A DNA stretch of 8,128 nt from Thermoleophilia bacterium (GCA_029858755.1 JAOUEK010000071.1:1-8128); one strand, 5' to 3'; counted from the first letter of the stretch, positions 1-7,572 are shown. The notes: a model not told the origin generated them from the letters alone. Translations and numbers: made by a program.

Positions 1-648
1 GCGGAAGCTCGTCCCCTGCGGGCCGCACGCGAGCAGCAGGTCGTGCAGCTGGCGTGCCCGGTGCAGTGCTCCGGCGGGGTCGAGCCCGGTGGCCCGGTGC
101 TCGAGGTCGAGCTCCACCTCGACCACCGAGAGCCCCGCGCGGCCCGCGTCGATCGTCATGCGGGTCTCGACACCGAAGCCCGCCGCCACCGGGAACACGA
201 CCGCGCGCGCCCTCGGCGAGACGGCCCGCTGGCCCGAGAGCGGCTCCCGCAGGTCGACGCCGCCGAGGTGGCGCACCAGGCCGCGCGCCGTCCGCTTCGC
301 GAGCCCGAAGCCCGCACCGGAGCGGCGGGCGAATGCCGCCACGACGACGTCCTCGCCACGGTCGAGCACGGGTCGCAGGTCACCGCGGAGGTCGGCGTCG
401 CAGAGGAGCAGCCGTCCGGGGGCGCACGTGCGCTCGGCCGCCGTCAGCGCCTGCCCCTTCCCGCGGCGCGCAAGCCGCACCACGCGGGCGCCAGCCTGCT
501 CCGCCAGGGCGGCGGTGGCGTCGTGCGAGCCGTCGTCCGCGACGACCACCTCGGCTCCGGGGTGGTTACCGAGCAGCCGGGCCACGGTCTCGGCCACGCG
601 CTCCCCCTCGTCCCGGGCGGCGACGAGGACGGTGAGGCGATCTGTCAC
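1..648 (-). CDS. Family 2 glycosyltransferase (GT-A fold), C-terminus beyond window edge
   Basis: An open frame of 216 codons runs from a GTG at 648-646 to the window edge with no stop, so the C-terminus is missing. The protein begins VTDRLTVLVAARDEGERV, a typical GT2 first strand. It then shows ADDGS at residues 37-41 (nucleotide-binding loop of GT-A enzymes), a D-A-D motif at 84-86 inside LLLCDADLRG (metal and sugar-nucleotide binding), LSGQRAV from 137, GFGVETRMTID from 157 and HRATG at 184-188. The SGQRA and HRATG signatures are shared by a GT2 subgroup related to glucosyl-3-phosphoglycerate synthase and polyprenyl-phosphate sugar transferases. Donor and acceptor cannot be told from this sequence. 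No signal peptide or membrane segment is visible in the part present. The start overlaps the steB stop as GTGA, so translation is probably coupled to steB. A role in envelope glycan or lipid synthesis alongside SteA/SteB is inference. Confidence 0.9.
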   Translation of the reverse strand, partial: MTDRLTVLVAARDEGERVAETVARLLGNHPGAEVVVADDGSHDATAALAEQAGARVVRLARRGKGQALTAAERTCAPGRLLLCDADLRGDLRPVLDRGEDVVVAAFARRSGAGFGLAKRTARGLVRHLGGVDLREPLSGQRAVSPRARAVVFPVAAGFGVETRMTIDAGRAGLSVVEVELDLEHRATGLDPAGALHRARQLHDLLLACGPQGTSFR

Positions 649-1520
649 TCCGGCGCCGGGAGCGAGGGGAGGACGCCGTCGTTCGCCGTCGCCGCGACCC
701 CGTAGCTGCCGGGCTGGCCCCCCGCGAGCAGCAGGACCAGCGCGAGCCTCCCCGCCGGGGTCTCCACCCCGTCGACGGTGGAGAGCCCGTGACGCTGGAA
801 GACGGGCACGGTGCTCGGCTCCGTTCCCGTGATCTCGACTCCGACGGCGGGCACCGCCGAGCGCGCGAGGCCGGTGTAGAGCCCGGTCAGGAACTCGCCC
901 GTCGGCCCACGCTGCGGGGGCTCGGTGCGCACGACGACCACGGCGTCGACCGGAGGCGCAGCCGGGCCTCCCCGCTCCGCGACGATCAGCCTCGTCACGA
1001 CCTCCCAGAGGGGCGTCCGCCCGCCGGCCACGAGCTCGCGGCCGAGGTCCCGCCCGAGGCGTCCCAGGCCGCCCTTCCCGAGGTACTGCACGAGCGCGGT
1101 GTCCTCGGCCAGCGCTCCCTCGAGGTCCTCGACGGGCAGCGGGAGCACGATCGCGCGTGTTCGCAGCAGTCGACCGCCGCCGTCCGTCACCGCCTGACGC
1201 ACGGCGAAGTCGACGTTGCGGTCGACCTCGCCGGCAAAGACGAGTCCGACCGAGACGCCGTCGAGGCGTCGGGAGACGAGGGTCGAGTAGCTCACCGCCG
1301 CGAAGTCCTGCATGGCGCGTGCGCGCCGCTCGGCGGCGTCGAGCAGCTCGTCGGCGGCAGCCCGCTCCTCGCGCAGGTCCCGGATCTGGTTGTTGAGGTT
1401 CGTCCGCTCAGCGTCGTCGACGAAGCCCCGACCCGAGAGCCCGACCCCGACGAGGATCCCGATCACGAGCGCGAGGAAGACCGCGGCGAGCGAGGCGACG
1501 TGGTAGCGGAGGTCGAACAC
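645..1520 (-). CDS. steB: SteB / MctB-family envelope protein (DUF3186-type)
   Basis: This 291-residue protein opens MFDLRYHVASLAAVFLALV, the hallmark start of the MctB/SteB family. One hydrophobic segment spans about residues 9-29, followed by a charged, probably coiled-coil stretch (about 37-70, rich in E, R, D and A) and a long extracytoplasmic domain. It ends near GSYGVAATAN...VLPS (271-286), matching the family's conserved C-terminal block. The M. tuberculosis homologue Rv1698 (MctB) was described as a copper-resistance channel, while the C. glutamicum homologue SteB works with SteA in the RipC-FtsEX cell-separation pathway. The second role fits the steA neighbour better. The start is GTG at 1520-1518 with no convincing Shine-Dalgarno. 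It lies 45 bases after the steA stop in the same reading frame, so reinitiation or coupling is likely. The stop overlaps the downstream glycosyltransferase start (GTGA). The length is close to the family's usual size of around 300 residues. Confidence 0.88.
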   Translation of the reverse strand: MFDLRYHVASLAAVFLALVIGILVGVGLSGRGFVDDAERTNLNNQIRDLREERAAADELLDAAERRARAMQDFAAVSYSTLVSRRLDGVSVGLVFAGEVDRNVDFAVRQAVTDGGGRLLRTRAIVLPLPVEDLEGALAEDTALVQYLGKGGLGRLGRDLGRELVAGGRTPLWEVVTRLIVAERGGPAAPPVDAVVVVRTEPPQRGPTGEFLTGLYTGLARSAVPAVGVEITGTEPSTVPVFQRHGLSTVDGVETPAGRLALVLLLAGGQPGSYGVAATANDGVLPSLPAPE

Positions 1521-1565
1521 CCGGGCGCAGTCTCGCAGAGGGTGGGCGCCGCCGACGCCCAGGGC

Positions 1566-2705
1566 CTACAGGCCGAGGGCGTCGCCCACGCCGCGCGTCA
1601 GCGCTTCGATCACGTTCCGGAGCGCCGGTGAGACGAGGACGGCGACCACGATCGCCAGGATCCCCGTCGCCGCGAACGCCACGAGCGGCCAGACGCCGAT
1701 GCGGCGGCTCACGAGCCGCGAGACCCCCTTTGCGTCGACGAGCACCTCGCCGACCTTGAGGCGGGTGACGAACGTCGAGGCCATGCCGTCGCGCTCGCGC
1801 TCGAGGAACTCGACGAGGTTGAAGTGGGTGCCGACGGCAACGATCAGCTCCGCGCCGCGCGCGTGGGCCAGCTGCAGGGCGACGTCCTCGGAGATCCCGG
1901 GGGCGCGAACCGTGGCGTACGGCAGTCCGAGCGCCTCGAGCCGTCCCGCGCCCGGCGCCCGCCCGTCGGCGTACGCGTGCACCAGCAGCTCGGCGCCGCT
2001 GCGCAACGCGGCGTCGGAGACGGAGTCGAAGTCGCCGACGACGAGGTGTGGCCGCAGCCCCGCCTCGAGCAGGGCGTCGGCGCCGCCGTCGACACCGACG
2101 AGCACCGGATCGAAGTCGCGGATGTACGGGCGCACGATCGCGAGGTCGCGCCTGTAGCCCGGCCCGCGGGCCACGACCACCGCCTGACGCTCGCGGAACC
2201 GGGTGCGCAGCGCTGGGAACTCGATCTCGCCGGCGAGCAGCCGCGCCTCCTCCCGGAGGTGGCGCAGGGTGTTCTCGGCGAACGACTCCAGCGCGCCGGT
2301 CACCCGCAGCCGCTGCTCGACGAGCGCCGCCTCGAGCGCCGCCGGCTCGAGCTCGACGCCCTCGGCCAGGCACCTCCCGTTGCGCCAGACGCTCCCGCCT
2401 CGGACCGTCACCGTCTCGCCGTCGCCGAGCTCGTCGAAGAGCGTGGCCCCGGGCGCGTCCACCAGCCGTACGCCGGCGCGGACGAGCTGGAGTGGCCCGG
2501 GGTTCGGGAAGCGGCCCGTGCTCGACGGCGCGACGTTCACGACCGCCGTGACCCCCGCCTCGACCAGCTCCTCGGCGGAGACGCGATCGAGGTCGGCGTG
2601 GTCGACGACGGCTATGTCGCCCGGCGCCAGGCGCTTGACGAGGTGCTTCGTCCTCCGCCCGAGCCGGGCGGGCCCGCGAATCTCCTCTCGGTCGGGGACG
2701 CTCAT
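1566..2705 (-). CDS. steA: SteA, thiamine pyrophosphokinase-like membrane protein of cell separation
   Basis: The protein has 379 residues. The N-terminal part (about 1-170) is a family-specific domain. The middle (about 195-300) resembles the catalytic fold of thiamine pyrophosphokinase, with GVDGGAD at 204-210, VGDFDS at 223-228 and SEDVALQLA at 272-280. A single hydrophobic helix lies at about 338-358 (VWPLVAFAATGILAIVVAVL), followed by a short tail. This layout, a TPK-like domain plus a C-terminal anchor, matches SteA (Rv1697 in M. tuberculosis), which acts with SteB in septal peptidoglycan splitting through RipC-FtsEX in corynebacteria. Older annotations call it thiamine pyrophosphokinase, but kinase activity is not expected from the family and there is no thiamine gene nearby. 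The ATG overlaps the recN stop as ATGA, so the two are translationally coupled. It ends in TAG and is followed by steB after 45 bases. Confidence 0.9.
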   Translation of the reverse strand: MSVPDREEIRGPARLGRRTKHLVKRLAPGDIAVVDHADLDRVSAEELVEAGVTAVVNVAPSSTGRFPNPGPLQLVRAGVRLVDAPGATLFDELGDGETVTVRGGSVWRNGRCLAEGVELEPAALEAALVEQRLRVTGALESFAENTLRHLREEARLLAGEIEFPALRTRFRERQAVVVARGPGYRRDLAIVRPYIRDFDPVLVGVDGGADALLEAGLRPHLVVGDFDSVSDAALRSGAELLVHAYADGRAPGAGRLEALGLPYATVRAPGISEDVALQLAHARGAELIVAVGTHFNLVEFLERERDGMASTFVTRLKVGEVLVDAKGVSRLVSRRIGVWPLVAFAATGILAIVVAVLVSPALRNVIEALTRGVGDALGL

Positions 2706-4354
2706 CCGTCCACCGTTGGGCCGCGCTCGCCGCGCGCGACGAGCGCCAGGAACTCCTCGCCCCCGAGCATCCGCTCGAGCTCCGCCCGCCGCTCGGCGTC
2801 GTCCAGCCGCTCGATGCGCGTGTGCGTCGGGTCACCCGGGAGCTTCTCGACGCGGAAGTGCGTGTCCGCTGCGCTCGCGATCTGCGGCAGGTGCGTGATC
2901 GTCACCACCTGCGCCCGGCCGGCGAGCCGCTGCAGCGTCTCGGCGACGCGGTGCGCGGTGGTGCCGCCGATGCCGGCGTCGATCTCGTCGAAGACGAGCG
3001 TCTCGCCACCCGCCACGACGCCGATCGCGAGGGCGATCCGCGACAGCTCGCCCCCGGACGCGGTCGAGGCCACGGGCGCGAACGGCAGCCCGAGGTTCGG
3101 CCGTGCGAGGAACGCGGCCTCGTCCGATCCCGTCGGGCCGAGCTCTCGCTCTGTCACATGCACCATGAACTCGCCCTCCCCCATGCCCAGATCCCTCAGC
3201 TCGGCGGCGACGGCCTCCGCGAACGGGCCCGCCGCCGTGCGGCGCGCGTCGCCGAGCTCTCGGGCCAGTGCCGCCATGCGCTCCCGGGCCTCGGCCAGCT
3301 CCGCCTCCGCCGCGGCCACCGGGTCGCCGCCCCCGGCGAGGGCGTCGAGCTCGGCACGGGCGGCGTCGCGGCGCGCGAGCAGCTCCTCCCCGGACGACGT
3401 GCGATATCGGCGCTTGAGGTCGGCCCAGAGCTCGAGCCGCCCTTCGAGCTCCTCGAGCCGGGCCGGGTCGGCGTCGAGGTCCTCGACGAACCGACGGAGG
3501 TCAGCGGAGAGCTCCCGCAGGCGGACGGTCACGTCGCGGAGCTCCGCGGCCGCCCGGCCGAGCTCGGGGGCGAGCCCCTCGAGCGGCGCGAGCGCTCGCT
3601 CCGCCGTCGCGGCGAGCGTGGCTGCGCCCACTCCGTCCTCCGGCTCGATCGCCTCCCTCGCCGCCACCGCCCCCGCTCCGAGCTCCGTGACGTGGCGGAT
3701 CCGTTCACGTGCCTCCCGCAGCGCGTCCTCCTCGCCCGGCTCGAGGACGCCGGTGTCCTCCACCAGGGCCTCGAGCCCGGCGAGCCGCTCGCGGGTCGCA
3801 TCCCCGTCGCGGGCCAGCTCGTCGAATCGCTGCCGGGCGGCTGCGAGCTCGCGCCACGCGGAGCGGGCCTCCTGCAGCCGGCGCTCCTGCTCCTCACCGC
3901 AGTAGGCGTCGAGCACGCCGAGGCGGTAGGAGGCCCGCGCGAGACGGCGCTGCTCGAACTGCCCCGACATCGCGATCAACCGCTCCGCGGCGGCCGCCAG
4001 GTCGTCCCTCGCGATCGCGCGCCCCCAGGCGTAGCCGCGGGTGCGCCCGTCGGCGAAGACGCGCCGTGAGAGGACGAGCCCCGGCTCGTCCGCGGGCCGC
4101 AGCTCCGCGAGCGCAGCCAGGTCGTCGTCGAAGAAGCCCGCGGGCACGTCCAGCTCGGCCTCGACGTAGGCCTCCTCGCCCGCCTCGCCGACGACGGACG
4201 CGTCCCCCTTCGCCCCCAGGAGCAGGCCGACCGCCTGCGCGAGGATCGTCTTCCCGGCGCCCGTCTCGCCCGTGACCGCGTTCAGCCCTGGCGAGAGCAC
4301 CAGCTCCGCCTCGCGGATCAGGACGAGGTTCTCGATCCGGAGACGACGCAGCAC
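2702..4354 (-). CDS. recN: DNA repair protein RecN
   Basis: This is a full-length SMC-like ATPase of 550 residues. The N-terminus MLRRLRIENLVLI matches the RecN family start, which fixes the GTG at 4354-4352. Walker A is GETGAGKT at residues 29-36, and a Q-loop region GQFEQ lies at 131-135. Two helical coiled-coil arms (about 155-220 and 295-380, rich in E, R, A and L) flank the middle. The ABC signature ASGGELSR is at 432-439, Walker B with the catalytic glutamate is in ETLVFDEIDAGIGG at 451-464, and the H-loop ITHLPQIA is at 486-493. RecN binds and tethers DNA ends in double-strand-break repair with RecA. Nothing essential is missing. No LexA-type box (GAAC-N4-GTTC) is visible upstream. There is no Shine-Dalgarno before the GTG, but a TACGAT hexamer ends 7 bases before it, allowing a leaderless start. 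The stop overlaps steA. Confidence 0.97.
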   Translation of the reverse strand: MLRRLRIENLVLIREAELVLSPGLNAVTGETGAGKTILAQAVGLLLGAKGDASVVGEAGEEAYVEAELDVPAGFFDDDLAALAELRPADEPGLVLSRRVFADGRTRGYAWGRAIARDDLAAAAERLIAMSGQFEQRRLARASYRLGVLDAYCGEEQERRLQEARSAWRELAAARQRFDELARDGDATRERLAGLEALVEDTGVLEPGEEDALREARERIRHVTELGAGAVAAREAIEPEDGVGAATLAATAERALAPLEGLAPELGRAAAELRDVTVRLRELSADLRRFVEDLDADPARLEELEGRLELWADLKRRYRTSSGEELLARRDAARAELDALAGGGDPVAAAEAELAEARERMAALARELGDARRTAAGPFAEAVAAELRDLGMGEGEFMVHVTERELGPTGSDEAAFLARPNLGLPFAPVASTASGGELSRIALAIGVVAGGETLVFDEIDAGIGGTTAHRVAETLQRLAGRAQVVTITHLPQIASAADTHFRVEKLPGDPTHTRIERLDDAERRAELERMLGGEEFLALVARGERGPTVDG

Positions 4355-4361
4355 AGTCGTG

Positions 4362-4367
4362 ATCGTA
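4362..4367 (-). promoter_or_regulatory. Possible -10 element for a leaderless recN transcript
   Basis: On the minus strand TACGAT (a TAnnnT match) is followed by 7 bases and then the recN GTG. In actinobacteria a -10 box about 7 bases before the start codon commonly marks a leaderless transcript, and recN has no ribosome-binding site here. No good -35 is seen 17-18 bases upstream. A single hexamer in GC-rich DNA is weak evidence, but TAnnnT is rare in this composition. Confidence 0.35.
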
Positions 4368-4394
4368 GACCCGCCGCCCGCACCCGGCAGCGGC

Positions 4395-4417
4395 CCGGCC
4401 GGACGCGACCCGGCCGG
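4395..4417 (-). terminator. GC-rich hairpin immediately after the nadK stop
   Basis: The 8-base sequence CCGGCCGG occurs twice (4395-4402 and 4410-4417), separated by 7 bases. It can form an 8-bp all-G/C stem with a 7-base loop. The hairpin begins at the base directly after the nadK stop (4418-4420) on the minus strand. No U-tract follows, so it is not a classical intrinsic terminator. U-less hairpins are proposed to terminate or stabilise 3' ends in high-GC actinobacteria. Each arm is itself palindromic, so other pairings are possible. Confidence 0.4.
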
Positions 4418-5260
4418 TCAGGTGGAGAAGCTCTGGCGATACCGGCTGACGAACGTCGCCTCGGGGAGCGTGGCGAGCAGCGAGCGCTCCTCGGCGAGCC
4501 GCACGTCCACGCGCTCGCCCGGGGCCACCTCCGCCACCTGGTGGCCGTCGGCGAGCACCGCCACGGGGACGGTCGTCGTCCGGTTCCAGACGAGCACGTC
4601 GCGGCCGCGAGGCACGACGAGCGGGCGGGCGTGGAGCGAGTGCGGAGCCACGAACGTGAGCGCCATCGCGTCGATCCCCCACATCAGCACCGGGCCGCCG
4701 TTCGACAGGTTGTAGGCGGTGGAGCCGGATGGCGTCGAGCAGATCACGCCGTCGCAGGGAACACGTCCCAGGGGCTCCCCGCCCACCGCCCACTCGAGCT
4801 CGACCATGCGACCGAGCGCGCCGCTCGTGGCGACCACGTCGTTGACCGCGACGTGGCGCACGTCGCCCGCCACCACCTCGATCGTCGGCAGCTCGACGAC
4901 CTCGTACTCGCCCGAGAACACCCGACCCAGCCCCGCCTCGAGCTGATCTCGGCGCATCGCGCTGAGGAAGCCGACGCGGCCGAAGTTGACGCCGACCACC
5001 GGGATGCCGGAGCCCAGCTGGCGTGTGAGCGCCCGCAGCATCGTCCCATCGCCTCCGAGCACGACGACGATGTCGAGATCGCCGTCTCCGTCCGTCCGCT
5101 CCACTCCGTGCTTGGCCGCCTCGTCCGGGGACAGGAAGAGGTCGACGCCGGACTCCCGTGCCACCGTCTGCAGGCGGGCGATGCCGGGGCCGATCTGCTC
5201 GGCGCTGCCGTGGGTCATGACGCCGGCGCGACGGACTGGGCGCCGCTCAACCGACGGCAC
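4418..5260 (-). CDS. nadK: NAD kinase
   Basis: The enzyme phosphorylates NAD to NADP in the cytosol. With the GTG at 5260-5258 the protein has 280 residues. It shows the GGDGT ATP/NAD-kinase motif at 69-73, VVGVNFGRVGFLS from 88, the N-D pair of the NAD-binding region at 140-141 (VNDVVATSG) and STPSGSTAY at 175-183, followed by NGGP. These are the full set of family motifs. The start is uncertain. An ATG at 5218-5216 would cut off the conserved first strand (RPVRRAGVMTHG), so I prefer the GTG 14 codons upstream, which overlaps the tlyA stop by 14 bases. A further ATG at 5284 is also in frame. None has a strong Shine-Dalgarno. Its position between tlyA and recN is the same as in Mycobacterium (tlyA-ppnK-recN). 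A GC-rich hairpin follows the stop. Confidence 0.96.
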   Translation of the reverse strand: MPSVERRPVRRAGVMTHGSAEQIGPGIARLQTVARESGVDLFLSPDEAAKHGVERTDGDGDLDIVVVLGGDGTMLRALTRQLGSGIPVVGVNFGRVGFLSAMRRDQLEAGLGRVFSGEYEVVELPTIEVVAGDVRHVAVNDVVATSGALGRMVELEWAVGGEPLGRVPCDGVICSTPSGSTAYNLSNGGPVLMWGIDAMALTFVAPHSLHARPLVVPRGRDVLVWNRTTTVPVAVLADGHQVAEVAPGERVDVRLAEERSLLATLPEATFVSRYRQSFST

Positions 5261-6008
5261 GGTCGATCCAGCGGTCGATGTCATCGAGCTCTGTGACGTC
5301 CTCGCTCGCTCGCAGGTGGACGAAGAACTCCCGGTTGCCTTTCGGGCCGGGCACACCCGAGTCTACGACTCCCACCACGTGTGCGCCCCACTCCGGTGCG
5401 GCCATGCACACCTCGCGGAGCACCCGCCGTCGCACCTCGGGGTCGCGCACGACCCCCTTCGGGGCCTCGCCGCGCTCGGCCTCGAACTGCGGCTTGACCA
5501 GCACCAGCCCCTCCCAGCCTGGCGCTGCCAGCCGCAGCGCGGCCGGCAGCGCGGTACGCACGGAGATGAACGAGACGTCGCACACGACGAGCGCGGGCGC
5601 GAACGGGAGCGAGGTGAGATGACGGACGTTCACGCGCTCGAGCACGACCACGCGCCGGTCTGCCCGGAGTCGCGGGTGAAGCTGCCCGTACCCGACGTCG
5701 AGCGCGATCACGCGCGCGGCGCCACGTTGCAGCAGGCAATCCGTGAAGCCGCCCGTCGACGCTCCGACGTCGAGGCAGTCGCGACCGGCGGGGTCGACGC
5801 CGAGCTCGTCGAGCGCGTGCGCGAGCTTCCCGCCGCCACGGGACACGAACGGCGGACCGGCGTCGACGCTCAGCTCCACGGCGTCGTCGACCTGAGTGCC
5901 CGGCTTGTCGTAGCCCGGAACGCGACCGGCCAGCACGAGCGCCTGCGCCTTGCTGCGGGTCTCGGCAAGCCCTCGCTCCACGAGCAACACGTCCAGTCGC
6001 TTGCGCAT
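5247..6008 (-). CDS. tlyA: TlyA family 16S/23S rRNA 2'-O-cytidine methyltransferase
   Basis: This 253-residue protein has two domains. An N-terminal S4 RNA-binding domain covers about residues 1-60 (RKRLDVLLVERGLAETRSKA...) and is followed by VSRGGGKL at 55-62, the TlyA interdomain signature. An FtsJ-like Rossmann methyltransferase follows: DVGASTGGFTDCLL at 80-93 is the SAM-binding loop, CDVSFIS is at 143-149, VKPQFE at 171-176 and GNREFFVHL at 224-232. In mycobacteria TlyA methylates 16S C1409 and 23S C1920 and is needed for capreomycin sensitivity; the haemolysin label is historical. Upstream in-frame ATGs exist at 6017 and 6026, but the GGGGAG at 6024-6019 is correctly spaced (10 bases) only for the ATG at 6008. 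The gene starts 20 bases from the divergent methyltransferase and overlaps nadK by about 14 bases. Confidence 0.95.
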   Translation of the reverse strand: MRKRLDVLLVERGLAETRSKAQALVLAGRVPGYDKPGTQVDDAVELSVDAGPPFVSRGGGKLAHALDELGVDPAGRDCLDVGASTGGFTDCLLQRGAARVIALDVGYGQLHPRLRADRRVVVLERVNVRHLTSLPFAPALVVCDVSFISVRTALPAALRLAAPGWEGLVLVKPQFEAERGEAPKGVVRDPEVRRRVLREVCMAAPEWGAHVVGVVDSGVPGPKGNREFFVHLRASEDVTELDDIDRWIDRAVG

Positions 6009-6018
6009 CGCTGGCATT

Positions 6019-6024
6019 CTCCCC
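6019..6024 (-). promoter_or_regulatory. Shine-Dalgarno of tlyA (decides the start)
   Basis: On the minus strand GGGGAG lies 10 bases before the ATG at 6008 but only 1 base before the in-frame ATG at 6017, and it overlaps the ATG at 6026. It therefore favours the 6008 start, giving a protein that begins MRKRLDVLLVERG. It sits inside the 20-base gap between the divergent tlyA and methyltransferase start codons, so it is also part of the region just before the methyltransferase start. Confidence 0.6.
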
Positions 6025-6028
6025 ATCG

Positions 6029-6664
6029 GTGAGCACCGTGGTGGACGAGGTGCGGATCGGTGGCCGGTCGCTCCGGATCGAGCGCCCTGCAGCTGCGGAC
6101 GCCCTGCTCGACGAAGAGGCGTTCGCGGGCGACGAGTTCCTCCCCTACTGGGCGGAGCTCTGGCCGTCCGGCATCGCCCTCGCGCGTCACGTCGCGGCGC
6201 TCGACGTCCGCGGCCGGGACGTGCTCGAGGTCGGCTGTGGCCTGGGGCTGCCGGCGATCGCAGCCGCTCTCGCGGGCGGGAGGGTGCTCGCGACCGACTG
6301 GGCCCCGGACGCGCTGCCCTTGGCGGCCGCGAACGCGCGCCTGAACGGAGCGGAGATGTCGGTCGAGCTGATCGACTGGCGCCGTCCTCATACGCTCGGC
6401 GGCAGGCGCTTCGACCTCGTGCTCGCCGCCGACGTCCTCTACGAGCAACGGAACGCCACCCCGCTCGCCGAGCTCCTCGATGCGGTCGTCGCCCCAGGGG
6501 GTGAAGCGCTCGTCGCCGATCCGGGACGCCGCCATGCGCCTTCGTTCCTGACACTGGTGACCGCCGGCGGCTGGCGGATCGACACGCGTGCGATCGAGGA
6601 GCTCCCTCGCGGCGGCGTCCACCGTCTGTGGAGAGACCGGCACGAGATCGGCGCATTCCCGTGA
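6029..6664 (+). CDS. Class I SAM-dependent methyltransferase (METTL/Methyltransf_16-like)
   Basis: This is the only plus-strand gene in the window, with 211 residues and a GTG start. FLPYWAELWPSG at 37-48 precedes SAM motif I, VLEVGCGLG, at 65-73. An acidic residue D90 (ATDWAP) is placed to bind the SAM ribose, and AADVLYE at 133-139 forms motif IV. The YWAELWPSG lead-in plus a DVLYE motif is typical of the seven-beta-strand family that includes METTL20-type electron-transfer-flavoprotein lysine methyltransferases and NNMT-like proteins. The likely substrate is a protein or small molecule, but I cannot name it. No Shine-Dalgarno precedes the GTG. A weak extended -10-like sequence (TGGCATTCT, 6012-6020) could support a leaderless start, and GTG codons at 6038, 6041 and 6050 are alternatives. 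It splits the minus-strand series between ispA and tlyA and converges on ispA across a 137-base gap. Confidence 0.9.
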   Translation: MSTVVDEVRIGGRSLRIERPAAADALLDEEAFAGDEFLPYWAELWPSGIALARHVAALDVRGRDVLEVGCGLGLPAIAAALAGGRVLATDWAPDALPLAAANARLNGAEMSVELIDWRRPHTLGGRRFDLVLAADVLYEQRNATPLAELLDAVVAPGGEALVADPGRRHAPSFLTLVTAGGWRIDTRAIEELPRGGVHRLWRDRHEIGAFP

Positions 6665-6801
6665 CGGACACGGATGCGGTCGCCGAGGTACGCTCGACGC
6701 GGGTGGAGGCACGGGGTGGCCCCGGGACGAGCACAAAGCACGGCGCTCGCAGCCGGTGCCCGCCGGACCAGAGACCGGGTGGCCTCGGCCCGGCAGTGGC
6801 G
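6665..6801. other. Convergent intergenic region with several GC-rich inverted repeats
   Basis: This is the longest gap in the window, lying between the 3' ends of the plus-strand methyltransferase and minus-strand ispA. I see no credible gene in it. On the plus strand GGCAC (6708-6712) can pair with GTGCC (6756-6760), enclosing a GGGG-TGG-CCCC hairpin (6713-6723) and a CGAGC/GCTCG hairpin (6728-6732 with 6745-6749), which together make a three-way-junction shape. A further CCGGG/CCCGG stem (6775-6779 with 6789-6793) has a 9-base loop. None is followed by a T-tract on either strand. The most economical reading is transcription termination from both sides. Such pairings are also common by chance at this GC content. 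Confidence 0.4.

Positions 6802-7558
<757 letters not shown>

Positions 7559-7572
<14 letters not shown>

Noticed and set aside
1566..2705. steA as a true thiamine pyrophosphokinase
   Set aside because: The TPK-like core is embedded in a longer protein with a family-specific N-terminus and a C-terminal membrane helix, which is the SteA layout.
1408..2835. A 475-codon minus-strand open frame overlapping steA
   Set aside because: It is an out-of-frame reading of steA and the 3' end of recN, with arginine-rich low-complexity sequence.
1824..3905. A 693-codon plus-strand open frame across steA and recN
   Set aside because: It is antisense to two clear genes and its translation is serine-, arginine- and alanine-rich without motifs, as expected from high-GC shadow frames.
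2822..4069. A 415-codon plus-strand open frame opposite recN
   Set aside because: It is the antisense shadow of recN; low-complexity composition and no recognisable domain.
4355..4417. SOS (LexA) box upstream of recN
   Set aside because: No GAAC-N4-GTTC or near match is visible in the gap.
6009..6734. A long upstream extension of tlyA
   Set aside because: The extension is antisense to the methyltransferase and unlike any TlyA N-terminus; the Shine-Dalgarno and the S4 domain start fix the ATG at 6008.
6690..6800. Cobalamin-riboswitch-like fragments (GGTGCC, CCAGAGACC on plus; GCCACTG on minus)
   Set aside because: The conserved blocks are on opposite strands or out of order, and no downstream gene in either direction would be controlled.
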